DNA of 64,000 nucleotides from Onchocerca lupi (Eukaryota > Nematoda > Chromadorea > Rhabditida > Onchocercidae). This document shows, piece after piece, positions 10,751 to 22,954 of this stretch. The position numbers and the translations under genes are program-made. Within the stretch, counting starts at the first letter, position 1. Every line of letters starts with the position of its first letter. The notes below the pieces were generated by a model, which saw only the letters and a list, made by a program, of their open reading frames with translations, was not told where the DNA came from and did no database searches. Location: the NCBI GenBank assembly GCA_028564675.1, contig JAOVVO010000016.1, positions 62,001 through 126,000 of the forward strand, given 5' to 3'.

Positions 10751-13700
10751 GTACTTTGTTGCACATTTCATAATAAGAGTTAATATTTCTTGAATAAGAA
10801 TTTATATCTTGATCGATTTACTTTTGATCATTGTTCTAGGGAAATTATGAAATTTATAAGATTCCTTTGAACCTATTTTGTAACATATTTAACAGTTGAC
10901 TAGTTTTATCAACTGTTGCCATCCGTCTATTTTAAATGGAAACAAAGTTGTGGCGTATCTGCAATGTAGATTGAAATCTCGTCTAATGTTTGTTTCCATT
11001 GATGGACTAGAATAAATTTTTCGTAGATGCCAAGTAAGTTGTAAATTCGTTTTTTATTGGTTTTGGACTTTGTGCCATACACATCGATAAAAATAATTAC
11101 TGCAGATGCGGTACTTTGTTCTTTGTTCATCCCATAGAAATGCTCTGACTTGGGGGCTCTGATCTTATCGATTTCACAATTAAGGATCATCTCCAGGAAT
11201 TCCAGATAGGCTATGTGTGTCGCGGAACAAAGGATTGTCCAGTGACAAAATTTCATCGTAATCGATGCCAGTATTGTCGTTTGCGGAAATGTCTTAGTAT
11301 GGGAATGCGAAGCGAGTGTTAGTTTTCATTTAATGATGCTTATGATCGATAAAGAGGTTTCAAAAAAAAAAATACTTTAGATTAATGAGTGACTAACCTC
11401 CAATTACATATAACCTAATAAGCAGTTGAATTAAAAGTTTATAGCTAGTACGTGAGCTTTTTTAGGAAGTCAGAAATAGCCGTGCATGGCTTAAAATCGT
11501 TCCGGTTTCAGAAGACATGCTACACGGTAAAATTAAGCAGTCCTTTTGGACATGAGGTTGACGATAATTAAGATTTTCGGAATAGCTATCAAGTGGGAAT
11601 GAATCTTTGGTGTTATCAAAAAATTACAATTAAAAAATTGATTTACTAATATCTTGAAATATGATAATTTTTTCTATTCTTGAAGCGGTGCAAGCGGAAA
11701 GACGACCTGTTGGTTCAGCATCAAATAACGAGGCAGCACCAACAATGGTCGCGACAACTTCAGCTGCTTCACTTAGGCCTGAAACTTTAAGGGTCGGTTT
11801 GTCCTTTGTCTACTGATGTTTAATTAGTGTTACTGAATTCAGAGTTTTAATATGTTGTTATTCTTCATTTCGTCTTTTAATATTGCAACATTTGAAAAAG
11901 CTGCATATTATTTAAGTTTGTTGATTATATTTCTGTTTGCAGACTTCTCCAATTGTGAAACATGAAAGCGCTTTCATGAATGGTTTGCTGGCAATCGTGA
12001 GAAATGAGGTGGCAAATACAGAGGTAATCGTCAAAAATTTGCACCAACAATGCAGTTTCAGATGAATTCGTTCAAGTTTTGATTATGGTAGTTCTTGAAA
12101 TTTTTTCCAGATATAAAATCATTGTAATTACAGCTGAAGCAAGAATCAGATGAGATGAAGAGTTCAGAAGCAATCGATATGTCACCAACTAGTCCGTTGT
12201 CTGTAGTTCGACGTGCTTCAATTAGCCCCGAACTTCAGCCCTCTGTACTAAATGAGGTTGATTTCGAGCTTTTTCATGATTTATTGATTGGGAAAGATTG
12301 TAAAATTTGCTAGATTCGGATGTCATAATTTTTATAGTAACATGGTGAATTCGGTCTTATATTCTCATAAAGTTCTGCATCCCTGTCGTAAATATTTTAC
12401 TGAAAATGTTCGTAAAATTGATTAGAAAACACACTTTATTTGACTAGATTTATTTTTTATTTCATTTCTTTTTGCTTATCAGTGTGGTGTAATTTATTGT
12501 ATACGCAGGATAAATTCGGTAGAGAGGATGATGAAGCTGCAGTAGCAGCTCTTCTGCGTGCACCTCTATCAGCATCACCTTCATCTAGTGGTGCGAGTTC
12601 ATCATTGCTTGAAGATGGTTCTTTATTGAATTCTGAGGTAATTTTCATTACTTCCTTTTCCGAAACATATCGTCAAATGTAAAAGTTAATATGATTGTAT
12701 TTGCGATTATCGCTCTTTGTGGTTTCTATCTTCGTGATATGGCCAATCGATTGAGAAATGTGCACTTTTCTTAATTTTAATTTTTATTAGATTTAAGAAG
12801 AAATAGAATTGCATTAATAAAAACGAATAGCGATTGCAGGAATTTACCTATTCTTTTTTTTTTTTTTTTGTTTTAACTTCGTAGCATTGATTGATTAAAA
12901 ATTTCAATTCCTTTAAATTATGGAATAATTTTTAAAAATTATTGCCCTCAAGAATTTCTCATTCTACTTTAATTTATAGCGAGCAAAGTTCGAATTACCA
13001 GTGCCACAGCCAATGCCTAGTGAATTAAATATACAATTTATATGTGAAACGGCCTCCAGGCTTTTATTTCTATCTGTCCACTGGATGAAGAATTTTAAAG
13101 CAATAAGCTGCAAGTAAGTATTAGATTTGGTATTTTTGCTTCGTGAATTGAACATATCACTTGCCGAATTACTTGGTATCCGACTTTTTATTGTTCTCTT
13201 CTTTTTAATCATTTTGTTCCCTAAGAAAAACATAAAAGATCGATTATACCAATTCTTCGATATTATAGAAACATTTGATTATCTTGCAATATTTCCATTT
13301 TTAATGTATTATAAAAAGTCATAATTATATGAATATCGAGAGGTAATATTGTATTAATATATTTTATTTTCCCAAAAAGTCGGGTCGCACAGTACGGATT
13401 TCGATCTGGATTCAGACAATGTTAAAGATTAGGAACAAGTGATTATCACTTGAAGGAATTTTGGGAAAGCAAAAAAGATAAGGGAGAGCCTTGCCATGAC
13501 CAGTTCAGATATGGACGTATATACGGCTATACTCCGAGTATATTGCAACAGATTTTTTACTACTCGACTGATTTGGAATGAAATTATTTTGTAAATATAA
13601 AAAGATCTATTTCGCACACACACGAAAAGAGTACTTAGTACAAAGTTTTTCCTCCAAATTCAGTTTTGATAGCTGATATTGGTGTAGTCAGATATCTCGC

Positions 13701-15015
13701 TTTAAATTTCGATTTTAATAGATGAACATTCAGTTCGGGTTTTTATGACAGTTTCCACATCATCAAAGTTAATCGACTCCTGATCACGTCCAAATTCCTC
13801 GATTTATTTATGTATCTTTTGAGATACCCAAGTCGTTGCTGCTCGGTCCTATTCTTTGCAGTCTAATTTGATTAATTTAAATCAATTTAGACGAGATTAA
13901 ACAGAGGAGATCAGTAGTTCCAGAACCTTATATACATTTAGAAAAATGCTTAGTCTTTAAAAAATTGTGAAATATTGCAATGATATTATGTTATAGTCCC
14001 ATTATATATTACACAATATAATGACTTACTTTTTTGCTTATTTCAGTCCTGGCTGCCTTGAACAACTGATGAAATTAAAATGGTGTGATCTCTTCATACT
14101 TGGCTTAATGCAATGTTCAAATCAGTTTTGTCTTTCAAACATGTTGGCCGCTATGAGCACTCATTTAAGTGCCTGCTCACGAATAGGTACATTTATAAAC
14201 ATCAGTGCTAATAATATAGCATATCCTAAATTTTTCCTGTTATCTACAGTTTTCTCTCAGGCCAACTGAAAATGGAACGGTTTGAAGAAGTGAATGAGCA
14301 GATTGGCTATTTGTTTAAGCTCGTGCAACGATTCGAAGAGCTGAAGTTGTCATCCATGGAATTTGCATATCTGAAATTAATCTCATTTACAGCAAATGGT
14401 TTGCTAATTATCTTGGTCATTTAGTTTTATTGATCACTTTGTTCTGTTAAATCAAACAGACGGTTTGATTAATGATATCATTATCCAATTTTGAGAAGAG
14501 AATATTTCATCGTTTTCAAACACATTCGCGCCATTATCATGAAATGTATTGAAAGATTGTACGGTTTTAGTTAATTTTAGAGAAAATGTAATGGAGTGGT
14601 GAGATTCGTTTGTTTTGCAGATCTCCCCAGTTCTTCAACGGATGCAAGTGTAAGGGCAGTACATGCACAGGCATTACAGGAACTCTATGAACATCTATTA
14701 TCATTGAGCGTTGCGAACTGTGAGGACAGTGCTTCAGAAAATGATAATACTTCTGGAGCTGCAGCAACTTCAACAATGTACAATGCGGTTGAACGTTACA
14801 GCCATTTACTGCTGTTGTTGCCAACAATGCGGTGGTTCAAGCAAGCAGTACTAGTTGAACTGTTTTTCTCAGGTCTCATTGGCAGCTTATCAATCGAGAC
14901 TGTCATGCCATTCATTTTAGCGATGGATGTCATGAATGTTTTTGATGGTACCGCTGGTAGTGATTCGTTGCCCGGTGCCCACTCGCTGGCCAATATATTT
15001 TGCAAAAATGACTGA
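10526..15015 (+). CDS. nhr-41: NR2C (TR2/TR4-type) nuclear receptor, ten-exon core
   Basis: DNA-binding transcription factor acting in the nucleus. Exons 10526-10750, 11206-11317, 11686-11792, 11943-12023, 12134-12256, 12509-12637, 12980-13113, 14047-14186, 14261-14398 and 14621-15015 join in phase to 527 codons plus stop. The zinc-finger domain is complete: CVVCGDKASGRHYGAVS, P-box CEGCKG, then GYVCRGTKDCPVTKFHRNRC and CQYCRLRKCLSMGMRSE. A Ser/Ala/acidic-rich hinge of about 145 residues follows. The ligand-binding domain has the NR2C-like helix 3 (CETASRLLFLSVHWMKNF) and the ELFFSGLIGSLSIETVMPFI block near the C-terminus. C. elegans NHR-41 and vertebrate TR2/TR4 are the matching family; family-typical sites are AGGTCA direct repeats. 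The C-terminal tail past the last conserved helix is about 30 residues and unlike vertebrate TR4. Upstream exons 3706-4726 may extend it to about 669 residues. Confidence 0.93.
11206..11317 (+). CDS. nhr-41: nhr-41 exon: second zinc finger
   Basis: Acceptor ATTCCAG, donor GCGAGT|gttagt, phase 0 in, phase 1 out. Carries all four zinc-binding Cys of the second finger and the MGMRSE helix. An in-frame alternative acceptor nine bases upstream (CTCCAG) would add three residues and break the conserved finger spacing. Confidence 0.95.
11686..11792 (+). CDS. nhr-41: nhr-41 exon: C-terminal extension of the DNA-binding domain and hinge
   Basis: Phase 1 in, giving SVQAERRPV, the conserved sequence right after the second finger in this family. 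It continues into an Ala/Thr-rich hinge and ends at LRPETLR, phase 0. Confidence 0.9.
11943..12023 (+). CDS. nhr-41: nhr-41 hinge exon
   Basis: 27 codons after TTTGCAG, donor GAG|gtaatc. Contains TSPIVKHESAFMNG; PIVKHE resembles a SUMOylation motif (psi-K-x-E). Confirmation would need conservation in other species. Confidence 0.85.
12134..12256 (+). CDS. nhr-41: nhr-41 hinge exon
   Basis: 41 codons, phase 0 both ends, begins LKQESDEMKSSEA. Contains SPTSPLSVVRRASISPE with several Ser-Pro and an RRAS basophilic-kinase-like site, so a plausible phosphorylation region. Confidence 0.87.
12509..12637 (+). CDS. nhr-41: nhr-41 hinge exon
   Basis: 43 codons, phase 0 both ends, DKFGREDDEAAVAALLRA followed by a serine-rich run; donor GAG|gtaatt. 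No recognised motif beyond low-complexity Ser/Ala. Confidence 0.87.
12980..13113 (+). CDS. nhr-41: nhr-41 exon: start of the ligand-binding domain (helix 3)
   Basis: Acceptor TTTATAG, donor CAA|gtaagt (ideal), phase 2 out. Encodes ICETASRLLFLSVHWMKNF, matching the CESASRLLFLSMHW block of TR4. Confidence 0.93.
14047..14186 (+). CDS. nhr-41: nhr-41 exon: ligand-binding domain helices 4-6
   Basis: Acceptor TTTCAG, phase 2 in, phase 1 out. Reads KLKWCDLFILGLMQCSNQ and LSNMLAAMSTHL, aligning with the TR4 core W..LF.LGLAQC and LSTILAAI..HL. The intron before it is 933 nt, the longest inside the core. Confidence 0.93.
14261..14398 (+). CDS. nhr-41: nhr-41 exon: ligand-binding domain helices 7-8
   Basis: Acceptor TCTCTCAG; the nearby CTACAG would put a stop codon in frame and is rejected. 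Encodes MERFEEVNEQIGYLFKLV and EFAYLKLISF, the latter matching the family's YEYAYLKAIVLF. Confidence 0.92.
14621..15015 (+). CDS. nhr-41: nhr-41 terminal exon: end of the ligand-binding domain
   Basis: Acceptor TTTTGCAG, stop TGA at 15013-15015. It has a Ser/Asn/Thr-rich insertion (about 20 residues, CEDSASENDNTSGAA) not present in vertebrate TR4, then LLLLPTMRWF and VELFFSGLIGSLSIETVMPF. The final 30 residues are divergent. Confidence 0.93.
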
Positions 15016-18000
15016 TTTTATTTATTCGATATTTCATTGCCAATTTTATTGTTGTTTTTATAACTAGCTAATTGCATTACAGTGTCAGCAGTACGTTACT
15101 TAAATTTACTAGTACTTTTCATTTAGAACTGGAAAGTAGCGGAAAGGAAAAATGAATAATTATTGTGTGAATTAAATTGATGAGAATAGATTTCTTTGAT
15201 TGATGGATTAAAATGGAGCATAATTCAACAGTTTTAAGAATGGGATCCATTGAAGAAATCAGTCTGTACTGTATTTACGGATTACAAAAACTTGCATTTG
15301 TACTGATCTTAGCAACATTTCACTTTCAAAATGCAACGTTTATAACTTGCAATAATTACATACTGATAACGTGGTATTTTGCCCTACTGGTAAAGAGGGA
15401 TAGCGTTTACTGCTGATTGCAATGCGTTTTTTTGTATTACATGAGGAGAAATAATGGTGGTAATTGTTTCTTGTTATATGAAATATCTCATGTCAAGTAA
15501 CGTGATGTAAAATTAACTTTTTGGTACATAACATTTACAGACTTCATTTGTTACTTTTTCACATGGGCTGTAAATATTGCGCATTTCATCAAAACCTTAG
15601 CGCTTTCATAATTTGTTTATATTAAAATGATTTAATTTATATTCTTATTATTTTGGAATGCAAATATTTTTGTTATTAAGAATTTCTGTCAATGTTGCTT
15701 TGATCTTTTTTCTTTTGATCATAAGAAGAAGACTGAGTGTGCAATTGTGTCTTTGCTGGGCGATAGTTGGTATAGCAACACTATCATTGAACACATTACT
15801 TTCATAGTTTTACCCTGATAATAGTCCTTAACATAGGATGATGTAATTGGTGGGATTTTTGTATATAGCCATTTCTTATTAGCGTAGGTACATTCAGATA
15901 ATTTGCATTGAAATATGGTTTTCTGAATCATAGTGTTTCCTCAAAAGTGAATTACAGATGAATATGAGTGGAAAACAGATTATGATTATGCATAAATGGC
16001 ATTTACAACGGCTCCTTCATTTCACGAGACTATTTGGAAAAGATTATTTGAATTGGGGTTATCCACGTAGCTATTGGTAGTAATGTGTATTGGATTAACT
16101 GAATCAGTTAGATATTGATTTAAGATATAGCTTTTGAGTCGGTAGGGAATGCTATTAGAAATAATAAATTGCTAACTAGTTTGACGCTCAGTTCGCATCG
16201 CATTTCGCTTTATGTTTTGAAGCTTTATTGTCATGAAATGGAATAAATTGTACCCTTGTAGTCTCGTTCTTGTTTCAATTACTCTCTGATATTTTGTTTC
16301 ACCGAATATTCGCCATCATACCAAAAGTTTTTTATTCTGTCTTTCACCCAAAATATTCACCGTACTTCTGCTCCTTTCCCTTTGGTTATTTTTTTCATAG
16401 GCATTATTGTATAATTTAGGGAGCCTAACACAGTGTAAATTGTTTAAACGATTCCAGAGGCTATAGTTTATTCGGGTGAGAGTTTTAGAACATTTTTTAT
16501 ATTTTTATTGGATAATTGTACTAAATGATGAGTACGAGTGAAGTGAAAGAAGAGACCGTTTGAAGAGAATTCAAATTAGATTTTCTTTTATTACGTTTAG
16601 GCATGTATTTGGGTGGTATTTCCGTCGATAGCGAGTTTTCCCTGATAATGTTTTCCTCAGAAGAATCAAGAAGACTAAGACTACCTCGGGTCTTATTATT
16701 CTTACAAAGTTCTTTCACCTGTTTAAGTTGTTTAGATGTTTTAAGTTACTTTTGTCGAGTCAGTGCTCAATGAAAGCAAGCATCTTCTGTCAAGTTTGGG
16801 TAATGATAGTTAGTTGAGGGATGGGATGAAAATCTTCTGGGTTCGACAAAGGCATTCATTCCTCTTTATTATCATTATATAGATAATTTATGTATAAATC
16901 GCTAGTTTATATTACATAATAACTCATTGAATTCCTCAATATCATTCATTTTTTTCAAACGCAGTATGCTGTTTGTACTGTTCTCCACGCTATCTGAACA
17001 ATTAGAAGACTTAATTAAAGAATGTTGATTTCTTGAAAATAGAATTTATGAGAAGTATAAGACGATAAAAGGAGGCAAAAAAAAAAAAAAAGAAAAAGAA
17101 AAATGAAGCAAAAAGACGAAACGAACAGAGATATGAAAAGTAGAAGACTATTATTATCGTAATTATTGCATACCTGCCGTTGCAATAGATGATGCAGGCT
17201 GAATGAAATTCTGCAACTTCATAGTTTAGGGTCTGAATTTAAATTGAAAATTGAGGTCAGTGACGCTTGCCCATTTCTTGCTGACTGGTTGATTATTGTT
17301 CAACTATTGGAAAAGACAAGAGAGAAGTACAAACTATGAAGAATGATTTAAAAGGATAAAGTGGGGTAAGAAATAGGCAAAAGAAGTGGGATTATTAGTA
17401 TTATAACTATATTTGTTATTATTTGTATTTCCACTAGACGTCTCAGACAGGTTTTTAAATTTTAATTGCTCAGGTCCCAAGTTGATATAATAATGATAAC
17501 GAAAAAGTAAATAAGTATTGTCCTCATTTACCTTTCCTGAGAATCATTGTAGTATATTGCTTGTGCCACAACACGATTTTTAACTGATCGTGCGTATATC
17601 TAGAAAAGAATTTTTTATCAAAATGATTTCATTTTATCGTACTTTTTTAGCGAGATAATGGATAAATAATTTTATCGAATTTTATCCTTCTAGCCTCAAT
17701 ACACAATCGCTTCAAGTCCACGCCAGAAGAGAATTTCCTGAGTCATCAACAATTTTCCATTTTGACTGTGTGAAATGGTTCACCTTTTTGGTATTGGGAA
17801 GTGTGTTAAAAGTTTCAGTGAACCTGATCCTGTTTCAAAATTTTCACTTAACACACTGTTGGATTTTGTCTAAAGAATCTCAGATCGCTTTAAATAGTGG
17901 TGAGATTTTTTGATACATTCAGCCACTATGAAGAACTGAAACAATACTTATTTCGCCATCTTATTCAGGTTTACGGGAGGAAATCGAAATTTTGTAATAT

Positions 18001-19131
18001 TCATAGTAACAGCTTTAAAAGTGCATTGTTTATAATTTGGATTTTGGTATGGCAAGAGTTTTTATGGTAATCGCAGAATGCTGAATTGAGGAATGATCGC
18101 TTATAAGTTCAAACCGTATAATGCAGTGTGCGAAAACACCGCTGAGTTCTTATAGACTGCAATGTTGTTGTGGATCAAGTGGAAAATGACTTGCATAGAA
18201 ATGTGTATGCTGTACCATAATTTTCCACATTATCTCATAACCATGAAAAGAACTTTGGTATATTAAGCCATCTGTCCAGAATCTTAATACTCTGAACAAA
18301 TTACTGCGGTATGCCAAAGAATTTTTAAACCTACCCTTTCATTGATTTTATGAAATATAAAAATGAATTCAATCAACTAAAGCCTTATCATTCTAAAATG
18401 TTTCTATCACTCTAAAATGTTTTATGGCATTGTTAATAAAAAAGCGAAACTAAGGTAATGACATCCTTGAAAGCTTTACATTTTCAAAAACTATCCTTGA
18501 TATTTTACTTTATTGTATTTCATGCATAGACTTTTGGAGAAAATACATGCATACATAATTGAAGTATGTATTGAAGTTTTGCTGTTCGGCAATTTTTCGT
18601 AAGGGTAGCTTGTTGTATTTCTGAATTGAGATACCTCATTTTTGATAAAATCATAACAAAATGAAATTCAAAAAAAAAAGTAGGACAATCTAACATTAAA
18701 CTTAAAGGACTGATCATGAGAAAAGTTACGCGACCTCACTTCAGTGAGATTTTTTGACTTTTGTTAACAAAAAAGAGGATATTCTTGAACGCTAGTTGGT
18801 GACATCATCGGTATCACAGTTGACATTATATTATTATGTTACACTACTTCAGCGATTCTTAAACCTCCATAGATCATTAAGTTGTGCTATTGTGAGAGAT
18901 TGATAATTTATAAACATATTTCGATTTTTATACCGTCAAAAAACTTTTTTTTATATCGTCAAAAATTAATTAAGTTGAACTTTATTTGATCCAAATAGTT
19001 TCATAATCCACTGCATTTGGTTTACTTGAACAAGTTATTGTTATTAAAATTTGAGAGCTGAAAACTATTATGAATTAATAGTTCTAAAATTTAATTTTGA
19101 ATGGAAATAAAAACCACAGCTCATTTAAAAA
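15016..19131. other. 3' flank of nhr-41 and intergenic AT-rich DNA
   Basis: No gene supported. A candidate poly(A) signal AATGAA lies at 15151-15156 and AATAAA motifs follow near 16163 and 16243. Several A-runs occur near 17080. Open frames here are short and without splice or domain support. Confidence 0.5.
15151..15156 (+). terminator. Candidate poly(A) signal AATGAA
   Basis: A hexamer variant used in nematodes, 136 bp after the nhr-41 stop. The first canonical AATAAA is more than 1.1 kb downstream. Confidence 0.25.
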
Positions 19132-19185
19132 AATGGTTTGTATATACATATTTATAAGTCATATAATATATGTATATAAACCATT
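19132..19185. repeat. 54-bp AT-rich palindrome
   Basis: AATGGTTTGTATATACATAT and ATATGTATATAAACCATT are inverted copies with one indel around a 16-nt centre. It would extrude as a hairpin; it may be a remnant transposon end. Confidence 0.6.
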
Positions 19186-19766
19186 GTTTCTTTAAGATAT
19201 GTATATTTATTTATATTTATTTTCATTTTTTTATTTATTTACTTATTTATTCATGGCATATTATCAATCTTTTCAAAACATAAAAACGAAAGATTGCAAG
19301 AGATTCGCAATGACATATCAAAGAATATGAGGAAGTTACAAGTGCTAAATATTTTGACATGGATGCAATCCTCTAGGGAAGCGTTGGTTTCAAAAAAGTG
19401 TTCTTATTTACTTTATTTACTTGTTAGAGTGTTTTTATTTATTTACTTGTCTATAGAAAAGCTACAAAGTGAACATGCAGATTTCAGCACAGCTTAAAAG
19501 ATCTATAGCGACCGTTTAAGTCGAGAAGTAGTGCTAGAATTGTTGGCAAATTTGGTCAGGAAGAGCCATTTGAAGTTCAGTTGATTTATTTAAGAGTGAC
19601 TATAGATAAATTTAAATCCCTGTTTAAATGGAATAAAATCTGGAATTTCAGATATTTTGCAAATAACGCACTGATTTTCAAGTGATCCAGCTTGCTATTA
19701 ACCTTGAACCTGAATTGTTAGCTTAAAAACATTCAGAATATGTTAATGAAGATTAATTACATTCAA

Positions 19767-20121
19767 CATAGTTTATATAAATAAAATGTAAATTTTGCTT
19801 GTCTGAAATCTTAAATCTCCGAAAATTCTTAAACAAGTACCTATTCAAATGCAACGTGTTTCAAAATTTTCAAATCTATCAATGATGAATTTGAAACGTT
19901 GTGTTAAAAATGAACTATGCAGAAAGTAGGAGTGGTCAATAAATTCAGTCCGCTCACTTTTTTACCTGCCACAGATGTGAAAAATGTAGTATATCTATAT
20001 AGAAACACATGCTTCTTCGAATGCACGTTTTTTCAAAATTTTTAAATTAATCGATGAAGAATTTGAAACATTGTGTGGAAATGAAGAACGAATATTTACA
20101 TTTTTATTTATATAGATAATG
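19767..20121. mobile_element. MITE-like element with about 30-bp terminal inverted repeats
   Basis: The left end CATAGTTTATATAAATAA and the inverted right end CATTATCTATATAAATAA match over about 30 bp. Inside, two direct copies of a roughly 63-bp unit (19850-19912 and 20020-20084) share TTTGAAACRTTGTGT. The same end sequence and an internal AATCTTAAAYCTCCG motif recur at 25074-25125, so it is a family. No coding capacity; it ends 165 bp before the family-A LTR. Confidence 0.55.
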
Positions 20122-20285
20122 ATATATGTTGTGGTCTTGTGAAATATCCGAACCATATATGCAAAAAAAGATTTATCTTTCTAATGACTCATACGAAACG
20201 GCAATCAAACCAAAAACAGCAGAAATCCGTTCCGTGATGAGAGCAATTTCGAAAATATGTGAACAATATAATAGCTACTAATCGT

Positions 20286-20919
20286 TGTCGTGAAAACTTT
20301 TTTTTTGTTTTGGAGAAATTGGAGATTGGTTGTTCGTGTAGACGAATTTGTGTGTGATCATTGTAGTGACGTAGTTTTTGCCGCAACTACGTGACAATGC
20401 AATTTCTAAGTAAATTTCAAGATACAATCGATAGCTTGAGTGTTTTTTGTTTTATAGGTAGTAAAGGATTTATTTGGAGTTGGAAATTGATAAGGTTTAA
20501 CGAAGGATTGAAGCTGAGTCGAAAAGCACTGCTTTTGCACTTGTCAACCAGGTTATCTAAGTATTGAAATAAGGTATTAATGGTAAAAAAATAAAGAATC
20601 GTAGGGCAAAACCGAGTGTAAGAGTTTTCCAGAGAATCACTTATGGCAGATAACATATCCTTTAATAGTGGTGCTGTTTTATAATATTCTAGACATGACA
20701 CCTGCGCATGATTGTGAGACCGGAACATTTACATGAGTCTACGATTTCTTACTATTAAAGATAAAGCTGGGAGATCTCAACAAAGATGAGAATTGTTTAT
20801 CGCATTGTCAGATTCATTTATATTCATTGTAAGTTATGAATCATGGGAATTTTTTTTCTACAAATACAGTACTTTGATTATTTGAACATATGCTAAAATC
20901 ATCTTGGTTTTTTCCGACT
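20286..20919 (-). repeat. 3' LTR of the family-A BEL/Pao element
   Basis: 634 bp, clearly homologous by eye along its length to 31075-31752 in the same orientation, with many substitutions and small indels, so the insertion is old. The TGT at its 5' end (minus) has mutated. No SL1 sequence is present. Confidence 0.88.
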
Positions 20920-22954
20920 TTCCGACTGAAGGAGACCAAAACCCAGAGGCGAAAGAATTTGAGAAATATAGCGAATAGTATTTTGTTTGACGGATATTTT
21001 TTGCCCAAATTTATCTAGTAAGGAAGACTTTATAATCTTAGAAAGGGCAATGACTTTTTTCTAGTACATGACCGAACTCTTTTTCCAATTGTTTCTATGA
21101 AATTCCATCTTGTGTTGGTTGGTTACGGGATTAATTGTTTTTTGGTTCTGGTCAGTATTTCCAATTCAGCTTGATTTTTTCAATTTCGAATTTATTTATT
21201 ATTCTTCCTTTGAAATCGACAATTTTTGGGAAAAAAGGTTTAGATTTGCATGGAATGGTTAATGACTTTCCTTCACCACTATTACATCATTTCTTTGTAA
21301 CAATAATCTTGTAGCCAGAGTTGGGTTGTTGATTGATAACATTCAATCAATAATAATAAGTTATTACAACTTTGACAACTTTATTGATATACTACGTTTA
21401 ACTTTTGTTTAAATTCTTACAAATTGTCGAAAATATGCAGAAGTTTTATAGTTTTTTTTCCTTTTCATTTTCTGGATCAGTTCCTTTTTCGGAGCCTATC
21501 TCTGTCATTATTAATTGACCCGTTTGGGCTAACTTCGAGTTCTTCTCATTTCGAATAGCTCTTCGTTCTCGAAGTTTGGTTGTATTTCTAGCGATTTCTA
21601 TATCGATAATGATATCGCAATTCGTTGAATATATATAAATTAATTCAGAATTCGTTGTTTGTGATTGTTTCATTTTCTTTAGAAGCGAGTGAGGTTTGGA
21701 GTACGTCTATGATAATGTTATTTCCATATGTTCGAGCGTCAAATTTTCCAGTTTTTCTGTATAAACATTTTTTAATCGCTACTTTTCGTTTCACAGAACA
21801 ATGCTAGTACTAGTTATACATTTTCCGCTTTGTGTTATGCAATACTGATGTTATCGAGATCCGAAACTAAGCTTCTACCATTATAAAGGAATATTTCTCC
21901 CATTGTAAATACAAAATTCTATCTTTGAAGTACATTGAATGGAATGTCAGATATGCATTCAAAATTTTCCTTAGCTTAGATCTTAATTGTGGAAATCATT
22001 GTTATTAGAAATAAGCCTTTCGTTAATGAATTTAACTTACTTGGTATTCTCTGAGTTGTCGTTTTGTAACACTTCTAGTTCTTAAAGCAATAGGTTCTTG
22101 TTCATCCTCTTCCTTTGTTTTCAATTGGATTTTTGAGTTTTTTTCATCATTACCTTTTATTTCTTCATCGTTAATTTCTTTAGATATCTAGAATTTTCAT
22201 CTCATTTTTGATAGTGTGAGCAATTCCGGCATGATACAAATCCTTAGCTGTTGTTGTATGATGAGTTCTGTTATTGGATTGTGTTAAGAATAAATTCGAT
22301 ACTTATTATTGTCATCTAATTCGAAGTTTACCAATCGATTTCTTGATCTCCATAAATTTTCATTTATGTTAATATAGATTAAATCCTCTTATTTATTTCT
22401 TCTTCAGTTATATTTTCTGATTGCGCTTGTGTATGTAGCACCCATTCGGCTAATTTATAGTCATTATCTATGATATGGGTTCCTTCAGTAGACAGTGTTG
22501 TGACCATGACAAAGTTCCTTTTGCTAATTTCATAAACTTAGAGTCCAGATCGCTGCTCTTAGTAATCTTAGCCATTCATTGAAAAGGTTTCCATCTATAA
22601 ATTTTAACTTTTTTTCAAGAATTTGAATGGTAACCTTTGCGACGATTTTTTCTTCATTTTCGGGATCTATGAATTTAAGTTGTTATTTAGGTTCTTTCCG
22701 GTTGTTCTTTAGTTTCTTCTCTTAACCATAGCGATCCTTTCCATCGCGATTCGTAGTTTCCTGAATTTATGAGAAAAAGTCCCTTTTTAGCTATATCAAC
22801 TATATTATCTCACTTAGTATATAGCAAAATAAGAACTTCGCCTTTCTTCTTTCCTCGACTCGATTTTGCACGAATCGTGGTAATAGTTTGGAATGATTTT
22901 GAATCCAGCATAATGCACGTTTAGAATCCGACTGTAGGGTTGCTGAAATATTTT
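20920..22954 (-). pseudogene. Family-A post-RNase H, integrase-linker and tail remnants
   Basis: On the minus strand, fragments read CWIQNHSKLLPRFVQNRVEE and RWKGSLWLREETKE, the conserved BEL/Pao segment between RNase H and integrase, then LAEWVLHTQAQSENIT. An acidic/basic tail (EDEQEPIALRTRSVTKRQ) appears near 22.1 kb. The DDE integrase core was not recognised and seems deleted. Frames shift repeatedly. Confidence 0.7.
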
